Source: Sequoia sempervirens (taxonomy: Eukaryota; Streptophyta; Pinopsida; Cupressales; Cupressaceae). Taken from it: a stretch of DNA of 64,000 bases. Positions 37,671 to 49,700 of the stretch are shown here, piece after piece. The notes beneath the pieces are model-generated. The model ran no database searches. It saw only the letters and a list, made by a program, of their open reading frames with translations, and had not been told where the DNA came from. Within the stretch, counting starts at the first letter, position 1. Each line of letters starts with the position of its first letter. The translations under genes and the position numbers were made by a program. Location: the NCBI GenBank assembly GCA_007258455.2, contig VDFB02262648.1:310001-374000 (forward strand), written 5' to 3'.

Positions 37671-38700
37671 AAACAACATCATTCAAATGGATTAGTGGAT
37701 CTGGTACATACTGATCTATGCGGTCCCTCCAGAGTCAAAATTCTTCATAGAGAAAGGTACTCTATGTTGCTTATTGACGATTACTATAGAATGATATGGG
37801 TTGCTTTCTTAACAGAAAAATGTGAAGCATTAGAGAAGTTCAAAAGTTTCAAAGCTATGGAAGAAAATGAGAAAGATCTGAAAATCAAATGCTTAAGGTC
37901 AGACAGAGGTGGTGAGTTCACCTCCAGGGAGTCTAAATCTTTCTGTGAAGAGCATGGAATTAGAAGATAGTTATCTGCTCCCCGAACCCCTCAACAAAAT
38001 GGAGTTGTAGAGAGGAAGAACATAACAATTTTGGATGCTGCTAGAATAATGATGATTGAACAAAATGTGCTTCACATCTATTGGAGTGAAGTTGTAATCA
38101 TTGTTGTGTACACTTTGAACCGGGTAAATGTAAATGGTAATTCTGGTAAGACTCCTTTTGAACTATGGTTTGGTTATAAGCCTACTGTTAAATATTTCAA
38201 GATCTTTGGAAGCAAGTGTTACATCAAGAGAGATGAGGACATAGGAAAATTTGATGCAAGAAGCGATGAAGGAATCTTTCTAGGTTACTCTACTAAAAGC
38301 AAGGCCTACCGGTGCTATAACAGAAGATTAAGAAAAATGGTTGAGAGTGCAAATGTCAGAGTTGATTAGGATTCTACTAAATCATCCAGATACTATGGAT
38401 ATGATTTAGATGACTAGGAAGACAGCACAAACAAAGGGAAGAATGCTCAGACACATAATCAACTTTGAATTGTTCCATATGTTCCAGTAAAACAACTTCC
38501 ATTTGTTCTGGTAAATCAAGGTAGTTAGGAAGGAGAGACAAGTGAAATGCAGAAGAAAGAACAAAAGAATCAGAAGTTCAAGAGAATCCTAAAACTCTAA
38601 GGTATGTAAAGCTAAATCATTCTGAAAATCAAATTATAGGATACAAGAATAAAGGTGTGCAAACTAGAAGAAAGATTACAGAAGAGTATTGCCTGATTTC
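37671..38700 (+). pseudogene. pol: Copia integrase core
   Basis: The DDE core is present: VHTDLCGP near 37705, LRSDRGGEF near 37895-37920 and PQQNGVVERKN near 37990. The C-terminal copia signature FGSKCYIK...GKFDARSDEGIFLGYS follows (about 38205-38290). It joins element cDNA to the chromosome in the nucleus. Stops at 37968-37970 and 38367-38369 break it. The linker up to about 38700 is stop-filled. Confidence 0.92.
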
Positions 38701-39590
38701 CAAGATTGAGCCTAAAGATGTAAATGAAGCTTGCAATGATGAACACTAGATGGAAGCCATGAAGGAAGAATTGATGCAGATTGAAAAGAATGATACATGG
38801 ATACTTGTTCCCAGACCTAAAGATAAAAATGTGATTGGTACTAAATGGGTCTTTCAGAATAAGTTGAATGAACAAGGTGAAGTGGTCCAGAATAAAGCAA
38901 GACTGGTATGTAAAGGGTATTCACAAATGGAAGGTATTGATTTTGAAGAAACCTTTGCCCCTATTGCCAGAATTGAAACTATAAGGTTATTTCTTGCTTA
39001 TATTGTATATAAGAACTATAAAGTCTATCAAATGGATGTGAAGTCAACTTTTCTAATGGTGAGCTAGAAGGAAGTATATATTGAACAGCTAGATGGATTT
39101 CATCTAACTGATAAGGAAGACATGGTTTTGTGACTAAAGAAAGCTCTATATGGACTCAAGCAAGCCTCTAGAGCCTGGTATGCTAGACTAGATAAATATT
39201 TACTGAAGCTTGGATTCAATAAAGGTACTACTGACAACAACCTGTATTTCAAATTGGATCATTACAAAGAGTTAATTATTGAGGTCTTTGTTGATGACAT
39301 TATTTTTAGAGGAGATGACAATCTATGTATGAAGTTTGTTGATGAAATGAAGAGTGAATTTGAAATGAGCATGATTGGAGAGATGAAGTTCTTTCTGAGA
39401 TTGCAATTTACTCAGTTAGATAAGGGGATCTTCATATCTCAGTCCAAATATGTGAGAGAGCTGTTGAAAAAGTTTGGCATGGAAGACTCAAAGCCTGTTG
39501 GTACTCCCATGGTAACCGGATGCAAGTTAACTCAAAATGATGATTCTCCTAAGGAAAATCAAACAAGATACAAGTCAATGATTGGTTGAT
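38701..39590 (+). pseudogene. pol: Copia reverse transcriptase
   Basis: [67 protein letters not shown] and the catalytic box FVDDIIF (normally YVDD) near 39287 are read in order. Stops at 39065-39067, 39130-39134 and 39587-39589 interrupt the frame. The two catalytic Asp of the DD box remain. Confidence 0.94.
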
Positions 39591-40239
39591 TGCTCTATTT
39601 AACTCAAACCAGACCAAACATTATGAATGTTGTATGTATGGTTGCTAGATTTCAGGTTGATCCAAAAGAATCTCATGTGACTATTGTAAAGAGAATTTTT
39701 AGATACCTAAAAGGAATAGTTGACTTTGGGCTTTGGTATCCTAAGGATGGTGATCTTACTTTGAATGCATGTACTAATGTGGATTGGGAAAGAGATGTAG
39801 ACGATGGGAAGAGTACTAGTGGTGGTGCCTTCTTCCTAGAGAAGAAGTTGGTGTCTTGGTTGAGAAAAAAGAAAAATTCCATTTCCCTATCTACTACTAA
39901 GGAAAAGTATATTGCTACTGCAAATAATTGTACTCAAGTGATGTGGATGAAACAAATGTTGAAAGATATCAGAGTAGTATATGATGAACCTATTGCCATA
40001 TATTGTGACAACTCAAGTTCAATTAACATATCAAGAATCTAGTGCTACACTCTAATACCAAGCATATATCAATCAAGTTTCACTTCTTGAGGGAAAAAGT
40101 GAGTGAGAAAGAAGTCAGACTAGAGTATGTGCCTATCAAAGAAAAGATTGCAAAGATTTTCACCAAGCCATTGTCAAAGGATACTTTTGATTATCTCAGA
40201 GGGATGTTAGGGCTAATTACCCCTCCTAATATGAACTAA
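39590..40239 (+). pseudogene. pol: Copia RNase H domain
   Basis: YLTQTRPNIMNVV, the NVDWERDVDDGKSTSGG segment (normally ADWAGD...KSTSG), a changed KEKYIATA (normally AEYIA) and YCDNSSSINIS are recognisable, ending in KIFTKPLSKDTF and the usual LG-L C-terminus at 40239. One stop lies at 40040-40042. Replacement of the catalytic Glu of AEY by Lys is a further sign of decay. Confidence 0.9.
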
Positions 40240-40582
40240 AGATGCATTTACTTGCATAAATCTATGTGCTTCATAGATATTTCTTGATCCGGATTGATTT
40301 TTTTGTGGCTGCTACTCACGGGGAGTAGTCAAATGTGCAAATATGTGGTTTAGAGATTGTATGTGGGAAGATAATGCTTATCTTTGCCATTGATGTTAAA
40401 GAGGGAGAAGAATCATGTGAAAAACTATTTCTTATCTGAGCAGAGAGTATTGCGGGGAGAAGATCATGCAGAAGAGGTTAAGGAAGAAGAGTCAGAATCT
40501 AAGGGGGAGTAAGTGTTTATTGAGAGTTGTGTTGATGGTGTTTTTCACATCATGTGTTGCCATCAATTCCAAAGGGGGAGAT
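40240..40582 (+). other. Copia 3' untranslated region with polypurine tract
   Basis: AAAGGGGGAG at 40571-40580 lies directly before the 3' LTR and is the plus-strand primer. A GGGGGAG-like site near 40502 could be a second, weaker tract. The intervening sequence is noncoding. Confidence 0.9.
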
Positions 40583-41839
40583 TGTTGGATGTTGTGGTTG
40601 TGTTGTTGATATGTGGTTGTCATTGATGTCAACACTATTAGCATTATTGTATTGAAGGTTGTATATGTCGAGGATATTGAGAAAATTGTTAAAGGAAGAG
40701 TTGTAGGTTTCCAGTAGAAAAATGAAGGTCATGAAGGTGTCTTGTTTTGTACGTTGAAGATCAATTTCTATGGACTAAAGGTTTTATTTTTGAGAGTATC
40801 TAGTTCATCTACCAAAAGTTTTAGAGGTCCACATGAAGATTTGATCATGCTATGATCAGTTGTGTTCTGACAGTATTTATGTGGGTTTTGTCAGTGTTCC
40901 TAATTGAAGTTTATGTGTTTTTGGTAATTTCTATTACTACGGATGATTCTGTGTTAGTTCTTGTTGTTTTTGGATGCCTCTAGACCATTCTCTATCATTT
41001 TTGTACGTTCGTGTTGATCGGTGTGCTTGTGGTCAAATATTTTTCTCTGTATGTTTGGGTTTTCATGTTCTTGGTCGACATGATGGTTGTAACATGTTGT
41101 GGATCCTTGAAAATTTAAATTTGAATGTTTGGTGCACTCGAGGATATTGTTTTGGGTCACATCATGATATTAGCCGATGGTGTTTGATCCACATTGAAAA
41201 TTTATTAGTAAATTTGGGTTGACATTGAAAATATGTTTTATATTTTTATTTTTTTTACCAACAAGGTTGTTGATGTAATTTCATGTTGGGGATATATAAG
41301 AGTGATTGTTTGAGTGAAGTTAGTGTGTGTATGAAGTGAAGAAAAGATAGAGAAGAGAAGGTGTGTGAATATTGATCTATTCATTTGATTGCAAAGCAGA
41401 GTGAGAAGAATTTTGAGCGAAGTGTGAAGAAGGTTTTTTTATGCTTAACTGGAACTGTAATCAGGCTTGTATAGAAGCTATTTTCTCAATTCATACCCTG
41501 CAGATCTAATCTGTATTGTTGTGTATTGTTGGGCAGTGAGGCCTCTTGTATTTGAGTAGTGAGCTCTAGGCAGTGTGCCTAAATGCATGTGCATTCCCAT
41601 TATTTTTATTATACTTTTAATAGGGTATAATATTGTGGACTAACATCCATCCTAGTTTTTCCCCTAACATGGTTTCCACATAAAAAATCTTGGTGTTCTA
41701 TGTGCTTCTAATTTGTTGATTGTTCATGGTTTACTCTTCATTCATCAGATCTAAAATTAAGTTAAGTTTGAAAAGTTTAAATATTTTGTGACAACTAATT
41801 CACCCCCCCTCTTAGTTGTATGCCCTTGTTTTTCCAATA
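40583..41839 (+). repeat. Copia 3' LTR
   Basis: Begins TGTTGGATGTTG; TATATAA at 41293-41299. It ends CCAATA where the partner ends CCAACA, so the terminal CA has mutated to TA. Followed directly by GCCAA. Confidence 0.95.
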
Positions 41840-43296
41840 GCCAACGCTTTTGTGATTCAAGAAATGTAGTTGGTGAAAAAAATAGTTGTGATGAAGTGAA
41901 ATATGCATAGACCACTACTGATCTACTTACTCATGCCACACGTGATGTGGCCAAGGAGTAGGAAGTTTTGGTTAATCAAAGTCATGAAGAGAGTCTGCTT
42001 GCATCTGATGTTCCTGAGAGTGCACTTGTCACATCTACAACTTTTGATGGAATTAGTGGATCAACCAGAAATATTTGTAGTGGTGAAATAGAAGATGTGT
42101 CTACTTATGTTAAAAGACAAAGATTGAGCCAAGATTTATATAGATCTATAGAGAGGAATGCAAAAGAAAGAATGTTAGAAGGGAAGAAGAAATTCTTGGT
42201 TGAGGTATCAAGAGATGGTGAACCCATTGGGAAAAATGTTGCAAGGTGGGCCTCCGAGTTAGGTGTAAGATGTAGGGCCCATTTGGATATCTGCAAATCA
42301 AATTTTGCGGAGCAAGATCCATGACATGTGGAATACGTTATACAAAAAATGGAAAATTCCTTTGACATTGTTGGTGTAAAAAAATCTAAAAAATATTACA
42401 AGCACAAGATGAGACTTCTAATGAACAGTTTTAGATACAATTGCAGAAAAAAATCATGGAGGGAAAAGAGACGTTAGACTCCACTCTATCTCCCAAACAG
42501 TGGGAGGCATTGAAAGAAAGTATGTGTTTCGAAGAATATTTGACAAAGAGTAACAAAGGCAAGAGAGCAAGAGATAATGTGAGGAATGAATATACATTTG
42601 GCCAAGTCTGGTTGCAGGCCAAAATGGACAAATGTGGAGTAAGTGTATGGATTTTTGGTTCAATTTACATTGTGTTATTTATTTCAATTTTTAATTAAAC
42701 TGACTATATGTTGAAATTGACATTGTATTTTAGGTGGAAAACAATAATAGAGAAGCAAGTGTAGAAGATGTTGTCAATTATATGGCAGCACTAGATCATA
42801 CTAAATCTAATACTAGTATCAAGAGGAAATCTAGTTCATCAACAAAGATTTCACAACCATCTATCGAACGCCCAGTAAGAGCCTCTCCAAATCATGTCAA
42901 CTCAAATGAAGAGTACCAATATATAATGAGTTGCTTAAACTGTCTCATTGAGAAAGTTTTGTAGTTGGTTTCCTTTGTTAAGCCTATAATTTCTACATGG
43001 AATGACCATAATTCCACGAGTTCAGATCAGGTAAGAGGCTATCCCTCAATATTTTGATTTTCAACTATATCATCTTTATATTGTATTCTAAAGATGTCTG
43101 AAAATTTCATAATTTTTTTCCACAACATGCCTTTATAAAATTATTCTCTTGATCTCCAGGCAAAGTATTACGATCATATATAGAACAGTGAATCTATGAA
43201 ATTTTTCCTTTTGTTTCATTGAAATCCATTGTGACTATCTTAAATGTTGTGACTATGAGTTTTATGAAAAAATAACTATGAGATCAATGAATGATC

Positions 43297-43733
43297 TATT
43301 AGGTCTCAGAAGTGCAGGTTTTTAAACCATAAGGGAGTGTCAATCCCTTAATACACCTTTGGCCCATGAACAAGGTAAACAAGATTGATTCCCTTGATAT
43401 ACATTAATTCCTGATAATCCATGGTTATATCAGGCCATCGAGGGAATGCAAACATTCATTCCATTGATGTTCATGTGTTACAACGATGTGCTTTCTTTTG
43501 TTGACTCTATCGGTCTATCGGGGAGGATGCCTTAGGAGTCATCCCCGTAGGGTATTGTTACACCGATACTAGGTTATTAACTACTTTCATTGAGCCATCG
43601 ACGAGGCTATGATGGGGGTTTCGCCGATGAGGCATTGTTAGGCTGATAGTGCTAATTTTTATTTAGAAATGGGGAAAGATTATGGAGTCTCAAACTCATT
43701 TATGGGTGTGACAATTTGGAAATGGGGGCCACA
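43297..43733 (-). mobile_element. Element B: 437-bp internally deleted relative of element A
   Basis: The left 90 bp (TATTAGGTCTCAGAAGTGCA...) match the left end of element A, and the right 340 bp match element A from about 24286 to its right border, ending GGGCCACA. The whole coding region is missing; the junction near 43383 lies at a short ATTCC similarity. Both ends, the hairpin (43330-43350) and the ATCGG array survive. The first bases are TA rather than TG. Flanks TGATC and AAAGC do not match, so no target duplication is evident. It lies in an intron of the CACTA second gene. Confidence 0.8.
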
Positions 43734-43963
43734 AAAGCAGAAATCTGCAAAAAATCCTGATTAATCCTGATTTTTAAAAATCTGCAGGCTGGACAATTTT
43801 TTCCCTGATTTTTTTGAAAAAATCTTTGACCTTTTGGTCAACAATTTTTTCCCATTTCAAATAGCAAAATTTTCAGAAAAAATGCATTTATAACCTGCAA
43901 AAAAATGTGAATAAAATCACGTTGATTTTTGCTTGAAAATAAACCATGAGACCATAGCTTGTT
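43734..43963. other. Short noncoding intron segment
   Basis: Contains several ATCCTGATT and TCTGCA repeats and T/A-rich runs next to element B. No gene. Confidence 0.5.
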
Positions 43964-44745
43964 GCTTACTATTATGCTTTGATAGATTTTTTCCAAGCAT
44001 CCATAGCTTGTTCGAAAGTACTTGTTTGAGGCTTTTAGCCATAGCAGCAAGGCAGTGAATTATTTGATAAAATGCTTTGGTAGACATGTATGAAAAATGT
44101 GGTAGCATAGACAAGGCAATGAATTGTTTGAAAAAATGCCTCAAAGAAATGTGGTCTCATGGTGATGGAATGGCATGACAAATGCCATGACAAGTAAATT
44201 GCTACAAATTGTCATGGCATTCCATCACCATTGAGACCACATTTCTTTGAGGCACTTTTTCAAACAGTTCACTGCCTTGTCTATGTTATTGCTTATTATT
44301 ATGCTTTTGTAGATTTTTTTCAAGCATCCATAGCTTGTTTGAAAGCACCTGTTTTAGGATTTTAGCCATAGCAGCAAGGGAGTGAACTGTTTGATAAAAT
44401 GCTTTGGTAAACATGTATGAAAAATGTTGTAGCATAGACAAGGTAGTGAACTATTTGAAAAAATGCCTCAAAGAAATGTGGTCTCAGGGTGATAGAATGC
44501 CATGACAATCCATAGCAATTTTCTTGTCATGGCATTCCATCAGCATGAGACCACATTTCTTTGAGGCATTTTTTTCAAATAGTTCATTGCCTTGTCTATG
44601 CTATTGCTTACTATTATGCTTTGATATATTTTTTCCAAGCATCCATAGCTTGTTCGAAAGCACCTATAGGCTTTTAGCCATAACAGCAAGGCAATGAACT
44701 GTTTGATAAAATGCTTTGATAGACATGTATGAAATGTGTTAGCTG
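43964..44745. repeat. Tandem repeat of 315-327 bp, two units each holding a 78-bp palindrome
   Basis: GCTTACTATTATGC-type starts lie at 43964, 44291 and 44606 (third unit partial). The first two units end in inverted repeats: arms 44104-44181 and 44209-44286 with a 27-nt spacer, and arms 44431-44508 and 44524-44602 with a 15-nt spacer. Arms match closely (for example TTGTCATGGCATTCCATCA against its complement). A transcript across the CACTA intron would fold into long hairpins. It resembles a MITE that was duplicated in tandem. ORFs here are by-products of the repeat. Confidence 0.85.
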
Positions 44746-45440
44746 CTATGGATAAAGCAATAATAAAACTCTTGAAATTATGTTCTTTACTAAAAAAAAT
44801 TGATTATTTGTAGTTCCAAGCTTCTGTACTTTCTTGTACAAGGTTTCCTTATTCTCTTTTGCATTGAATTAGGTGGTTGGGTGAGTTAACTTCAATTTGT
44901 TTATGATTTGGTGGATTCTTGAAGAGTTTTGTGCATTTTGTAGTCAAATTATTGAAACGGGTCTATAAAGACAGAGTTGAGGGTTTGTGAGTCTACAAAA
45001 TTGGATTTTCACCCATTCCACCTATTGTGACTTTTATGCTTGGAAAGGCTCTGTTGACTATTTTTTTACATGAATTACTCATCTGGATATATTTTTTTAC
45101 TTGATGGTTAAACTACATGCAGAGCAATTTTATCAAAGCAGCACAAAAACAAGAACGCCTTGATGTCAATCATAGTTGTGTTGAAGTTGAGGTAATATAA
45201 TAGTTGTTTTGGACAAAAATTTATAGCTTTTTCATTCTTTACTTGACTTATATTAACTTTGCATGATGATTAAACCACATGTAGGGTAATTATATGAAAG
45301 CAAAACAAAAAGGAAATGACCCTATCAATAGAGCTCTCGGCAAAGCTACACAACTTCAGAACAATGTTGACAATGATTATGTTGAATTTGAGGAGTCTTT
45401 GCATGATATTTATAGTACTAGTGGTGCTGAACTTGAGGTG

Positions 45441-46424
45441 AGTGCTATGAAATGTTACTTTTTCTTGATTCTAAAACCCTTCATGTATTAATGATTGTTA
45501 TGATCCCAAATAGTGAACAAGCTTATAGAATAGTGAATAGACAACTAAAACATTGAATGTAACCCGTAGAACAATCATTATACCTACTTTGTCACTTTTC
45601 AGTGGGGATTGTTGGCACTTCAATACTTTATGATGCTTGACTTGTGTTTTAGGGCATTGTAATTGACCTTGTCAACATCTTGAACTTAGCGTGCTGCTTC
45701 TTTCATTGGATGATACCTTGTTGTTCTTTCCTTCATGGATTTGTTGTTAACTCTTCATTATAGCTGTTGTTATTAAAAAAAAGTTTATATTGATATTCTT
45801 GCTGCTTTCTCTTAATGTCTTCTTGTTGTTTAGTAATGATATTTGTTGCTTGATCCATTAAACTCATTGTCCCATTGCACTAAACTCACTACTACTACTA
45901 CTTGTTCATTGGACATCATTCCTTGTATTTTCATACTCTTACACTATTTTCTAATAGTGAAAGGCTCTTTCTCTATTATTTATGTGACCTCTACATCCAA
46001 CCTTATTTGTTACTCCTTTACTGCTGCTATGAAAGCCATAGAGAAAGATTACATTGTTTTCCTCAATGACTGCTCTTAATGGCTATCACATGTTGCCTTG
46101 ATACATTTTGTTCTTTGTTCTTCTTTTATATGTCATCATTGACAGGATTATGTTGACTGCATGGGGTTATGTTTCATAGCTTTAATGCATTGTTATGAGT
46201 GTTGGTTTTTTAGTAAATTAGATTGATCATTGCAATTATTTTTGAAAATTTCCTTTTGCAATTATTTTAGCACACATGCAAGTACTATTTAAGTAAGTCA
46301 CTAACTCATTTGACTGCAAAATACGATAAAATTTCCGATGAAAGATGTATAATTAGATGTATCGTCGAGTACCTGTGTATTTAATGTGAAATTTAAAAAA
46401 AAAATAAAAATTATGCCTGGCGTT
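45441..46424. other. Boundary region between CACTA elements 1 and 2
   Basis: No gene. CACTAACTCATTTGACTG at 46299 could be the left terminus of CACTA element 2, but no inverted partner was found on the right. ORFs such as 45843-46079 are unsupported. Confidence 0.35.
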
Positions 46425-46620
46425 CCATCAATTTGTGGGTCGACATATGGTTAGCCTCCTTAATTTGTGGGCCAACGGATATATGGTTAGTGTTCGTCGG
46501 GGTTCTGACGAATGTTTTTAAATAAATAAAAGTGAGTTCGACAATTTATCTATACTTGCGACAATGTTTTGCTATGCTTGCAAATTTGCTATACTTGTGA
46601 TAGTTTGTGGAGGTTATAGG
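46425..46620 (+). repeat. Subterminal-type repeats upstream of CACTA element 2 genes
   Basis: AATTTGTGGGTCGACATATG and AATTTGTGGGCCAACGGATA, each followed by TATGGTTAG, form one pair (46425-46488). CTATACTTGCGACAAT, CTATGCTTGCAAATTT and CTATACTTGTGATAGT form a triplet (about 46550-46607). Such short repeats near the end are where CACTA transposases bind. Confidence 0.45.
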
Positions 46621-46747
46621 CCAAATTTTTTTGGTGCAAAATATCAAAATTATTAGATTTTGTTACCTTTCTATGATTAAAAATTATTGGAATGTGAGTT
46701 TAATATTTTTTGAAGATCTAAATATTCAAGCTTGGTAAAGAAAAATC

Positions 46748-49700
46748 ATGTCAGATAATATTAGTGCAGAACAAAATGAAGATACACTTGCTAGATTGTG
46801 GGCTAGATTGAAAAGAAAGGGTGATGGGAAATGTTATCGTCCTTGCAATAATTGCAAGGGCTTAAAGATGAGAAGACTTTTAATCACAACAGCTAAGAAA
46901 CATTGTATGCAACATGGTCACGTTGAATGGGGGCATGATTATCGTCGATTGGTAAGTTGTTCATTATATGTCTTTATATTGATTGAATTTGTAAAATTTT
47001 ATATCATTTTAACATTTTATATATATATATATATAATCACTTGATCAAGATCATGGTTTATTTGTGTCAATCATTATTATAAAGGTGGGGTGCCCTAGGG
47101 CACATGATATGGATTATCATGGCCCAGAGAATGTGGTTTTTCAAGTGGAGGAACATGGAGCTGTGAATATCGAAGATGAAGTTAATGATCCTATGGAAGA
47201 AGATGGTCATGTGCCAGAAAACACACTTGAAGATGATGGTACAAATGCATTGATCCATGACACATTTAGTGGCACAGCTAATCATGATGATCAAGATGAC
47301 TTTGATGATGTTCATGATTTACCTGTACTTGAGAACGCATACGAGCCCCTTTATGAAGACTCCCAAACAACTCTTCTCTCTGTTGTATTGTTGTTGGTGA
47401 AATTGAAGGTTATGAATGGTTTATCCAACTTAGCAATCTTATGGATGTTAAGGTATGTCATATATGTCATATTTTTTCATCTATTTTTGTTGTTAGTTCA
47501 TCACTAGTAAATAAAGGATGAAATATGTACCATTAATATTCTTTATATTAACAAAAAAAAAAATTGTTGTAGATTGATAGGTGAATTTTTGTTACCACCA
47601 TCAAATATTTTACCTCGCTCATACCGAGATTTATTTTCCATTATGAAAGATATTGGAATGGAGTATCAAGCAATAGATGCATGTCTCAATGATCATATTA
47701 TATATCATAAACAACATGAATTTGCAACAGAATGCCCATAATGTCATATCAGTAAATATCGAATAGATCAACTAACAAAAAAGGTGTCTCGTAAGGTTCT
47801 TCCTTATATTCCCATTATTCCACGAATGCAATGATTATTTAGGTGTGAAAGCTTAACACAATTTATGGATTACCATGCATAGAATAGAAGTGGATATGAC
47901 ATTATTCGAATTCCTGCGGATGTTTCTGCATTTAGGGACATTGAGGGAAAATGGCCACAATTTAAAGAACCTCGTAATATCAGCTTTCATTGGTAGCGGA
48001 TGGTGTCAATCCATTTGGAGAGTTGAGATCTATTTACTCGGTGTGGCCTATTTTTGTTATCAACAATAACATTCCTCCATGGATGTCAATAAAGAGGGAG
48101 CACATAATGTTGGCAATGATTGTTCTAAGTATTTGTTTACATCAATTTTTTTAACGTAGTAGCATCTCATTTGTCTTATTTGTTGCATAATGACTTATAT
48201 TTTTTTCATTTAATATTCATGTACATTAATTTATATATATTGCAGTAAAATGGTTATAATAATTATGTAATGTTTATGTTCATTCAACTAGGTAAGTACC
48301 AAGTTAAAGATATGAATATATATATTGAGCCTCTTATCGACGAGTTACTAAAGTTATGGAATGGCATCACAGATGTATGATGTCTCTAGACCAATAGGAC
48401 AAAGACAATTTCAATTCCATGCAATGCTTGTATGGACAATTCATGATGCCCCAAGGTTAACACATTTTTGTGGTATGTTATAACATTTGACTACACTTTA
48501 ACGATATTTAATTTTATGAAGTAGATATCATGCATGTTTTTTAAATAATCTATTCATTATATATAATTATAAAAATTGACATATTTAATGCAATTATATA
48601 TGATCTTGTAGGTCTTCAAACAAAGGAAAAATTTGCATGTCCAGTTTGTGGTCTAAAGATGAAATCTCGTCGTTCAACAAGTTTAGGAAAGTAGGTGTTT
48701 GATGAGTATAGGCACTTCCTCCATAGAAATCATAAGTATCAAATTATTGAAAAATATATTTTCAATGGGAAAGAAGAGACTACATCAAAACCGCGAAGAA
48801 TGACACCTCGCCTATGGAAGTTGGAATTTAATAGAATTAATCATCAAGGTTATTCATCGGATCAAATTGTTTATCTATCATATATGATATGTTTGGAATT
48901 TATATTTTTATATTGTGTTTTGTTTACTCATGTTGTAATTGACAATGATTGTCATTGTTAATTTGTTTAACTTATATGCTTCATGAAGTTCGTCAAGGCA
49001 TTAATGGTTGGCTTCCATAGGGACTGAAAATTTATCCCAGACAATCTAGTAGGTTGCCCTACTATGAGCATCTAAAAATTGTGCATTTGTTTGATACAAT
49101 GCATATCGTAAAGAATATAACAGAAACGTTATGGAAAATATTGGATGGAGGGTATGACAAAGAAAAAATTGTCAAATTTGTAGTGACATTCAGGAATCCA
49201 ATCATGCAATGAAAAATGTCATTCAATTAAATAGCGATGGAGACCAAATTAATATAAGCACCCTTCCTTGGTTATTAACGAAGCAACAAAACAATGCTAT
49301 AAAAGAAGTCATATAAAAAATTTCATTTCCCACAGGATTTGCTACAAATATAAACAATATCATAACAAAGAAAGGTGAATTTGGGTCAAGGATGAAAACG
49401 CATGATTGGCATACCTTCATTAAGGTAATTATTCTGGTATATTTTATATATATTTGTATACTGCATGTACTTTTCAGTGTATTATGTTTACTAGTTTTGG
49501 AAAATAATGAAAAGATCATTTTATAATTGTTGCAGTACATTCTACCTCTATCTCTCCTAGAAAACTTCGACAACAATGTCAAGCAATTTATATATGATCT
49601 TGGAAAATAAATGAGGTAAGTAGCGATATTTGTTCAATTCATTGTATAGATCTTATATTTTCCATATGTTTTACTTGTTATATAATATATTGTATATTTT

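Larger units (their letters stand above)
33483..41839 (+). mobile_element. Complete Ty1/copia LTR retrotransposon, inactive
   Basis: Two LTRs of 1256 and 1257 bp, TGTTG start, exact 5-bp target duplication GCCAA, primer site, gag, protease, integrase, reverse transcriptase, RNase H and a polypurine tract are all present in copia order (integrase before reverse transcriptase). The LTRs differ at roughly 5-8% of positions by eye, so the insertion is not recent. Many stops and a solo LTR in gag make it non-functional. It sits in the second gene of CACTA element 1. Confidence 0.97.
28311..45440 (+). mobile_element. CACTA element 1 (coding extent), carrying nested insertions
   Basis: A TNP2-type transposase gene (28311-31647) is followed on the same strand by a second multi-exon gene (33147-45440) whose products resemble the plant Transposase_24-type accessory protein. 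This gene pair is characteristic of plant En/Spm-CACTA elements. The second gene is split by a complete copia element (33483-41839). One of its introns holds element B and the palindromic repeat. Terminal inverted repeats were not found next to the coding region, so true ends are unknown; the terminus at 14451 is a candidate left end. Confidence 0.7.
33147..45440 (+). pseudogene. CACTA element 1 second gene (Transposase_24-like), split by insertions
   Basis: Exon pieces: 33147-about 33300 (YERFHEERVAKNNEYLSCLG, a motif common in plant CACTA second proteins); about 33408-33482, joined through the copia insertion to 41840-42327 (RRLSQD-type segment, then VSRDGEPIGKNVARWASELG; Transposase_24-like); 42441-42640 (LSPKQWEALKE and NEYTFGQVWLQAKMDKCG); 42734-43030; 45121-45190; and 45283-45440. 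Removing the copia element and one GCCAA copy restores a reading frame running from LPAHRSQ into RFCDSRNVVGE. Stops at 41909-41911 and in KE.EVLV show later decay. The product would be a DNA-binding partner of the transposase. Assignment to the family rests on motif resemblance only. Confidence 0.7.

Noticed and set aside
43838..44144. Minus-strand ORFs of 70-75 codons
   Set aside because: They lie entirely in the palindromic tandem repeat and repeat its sequence.
46299..46316. CACTAACTCATTTGACTG as the left terminus of CACTA element 2
   Set aside because: No inverted partner was found right of 57.3 kb; kept only as a possibility.
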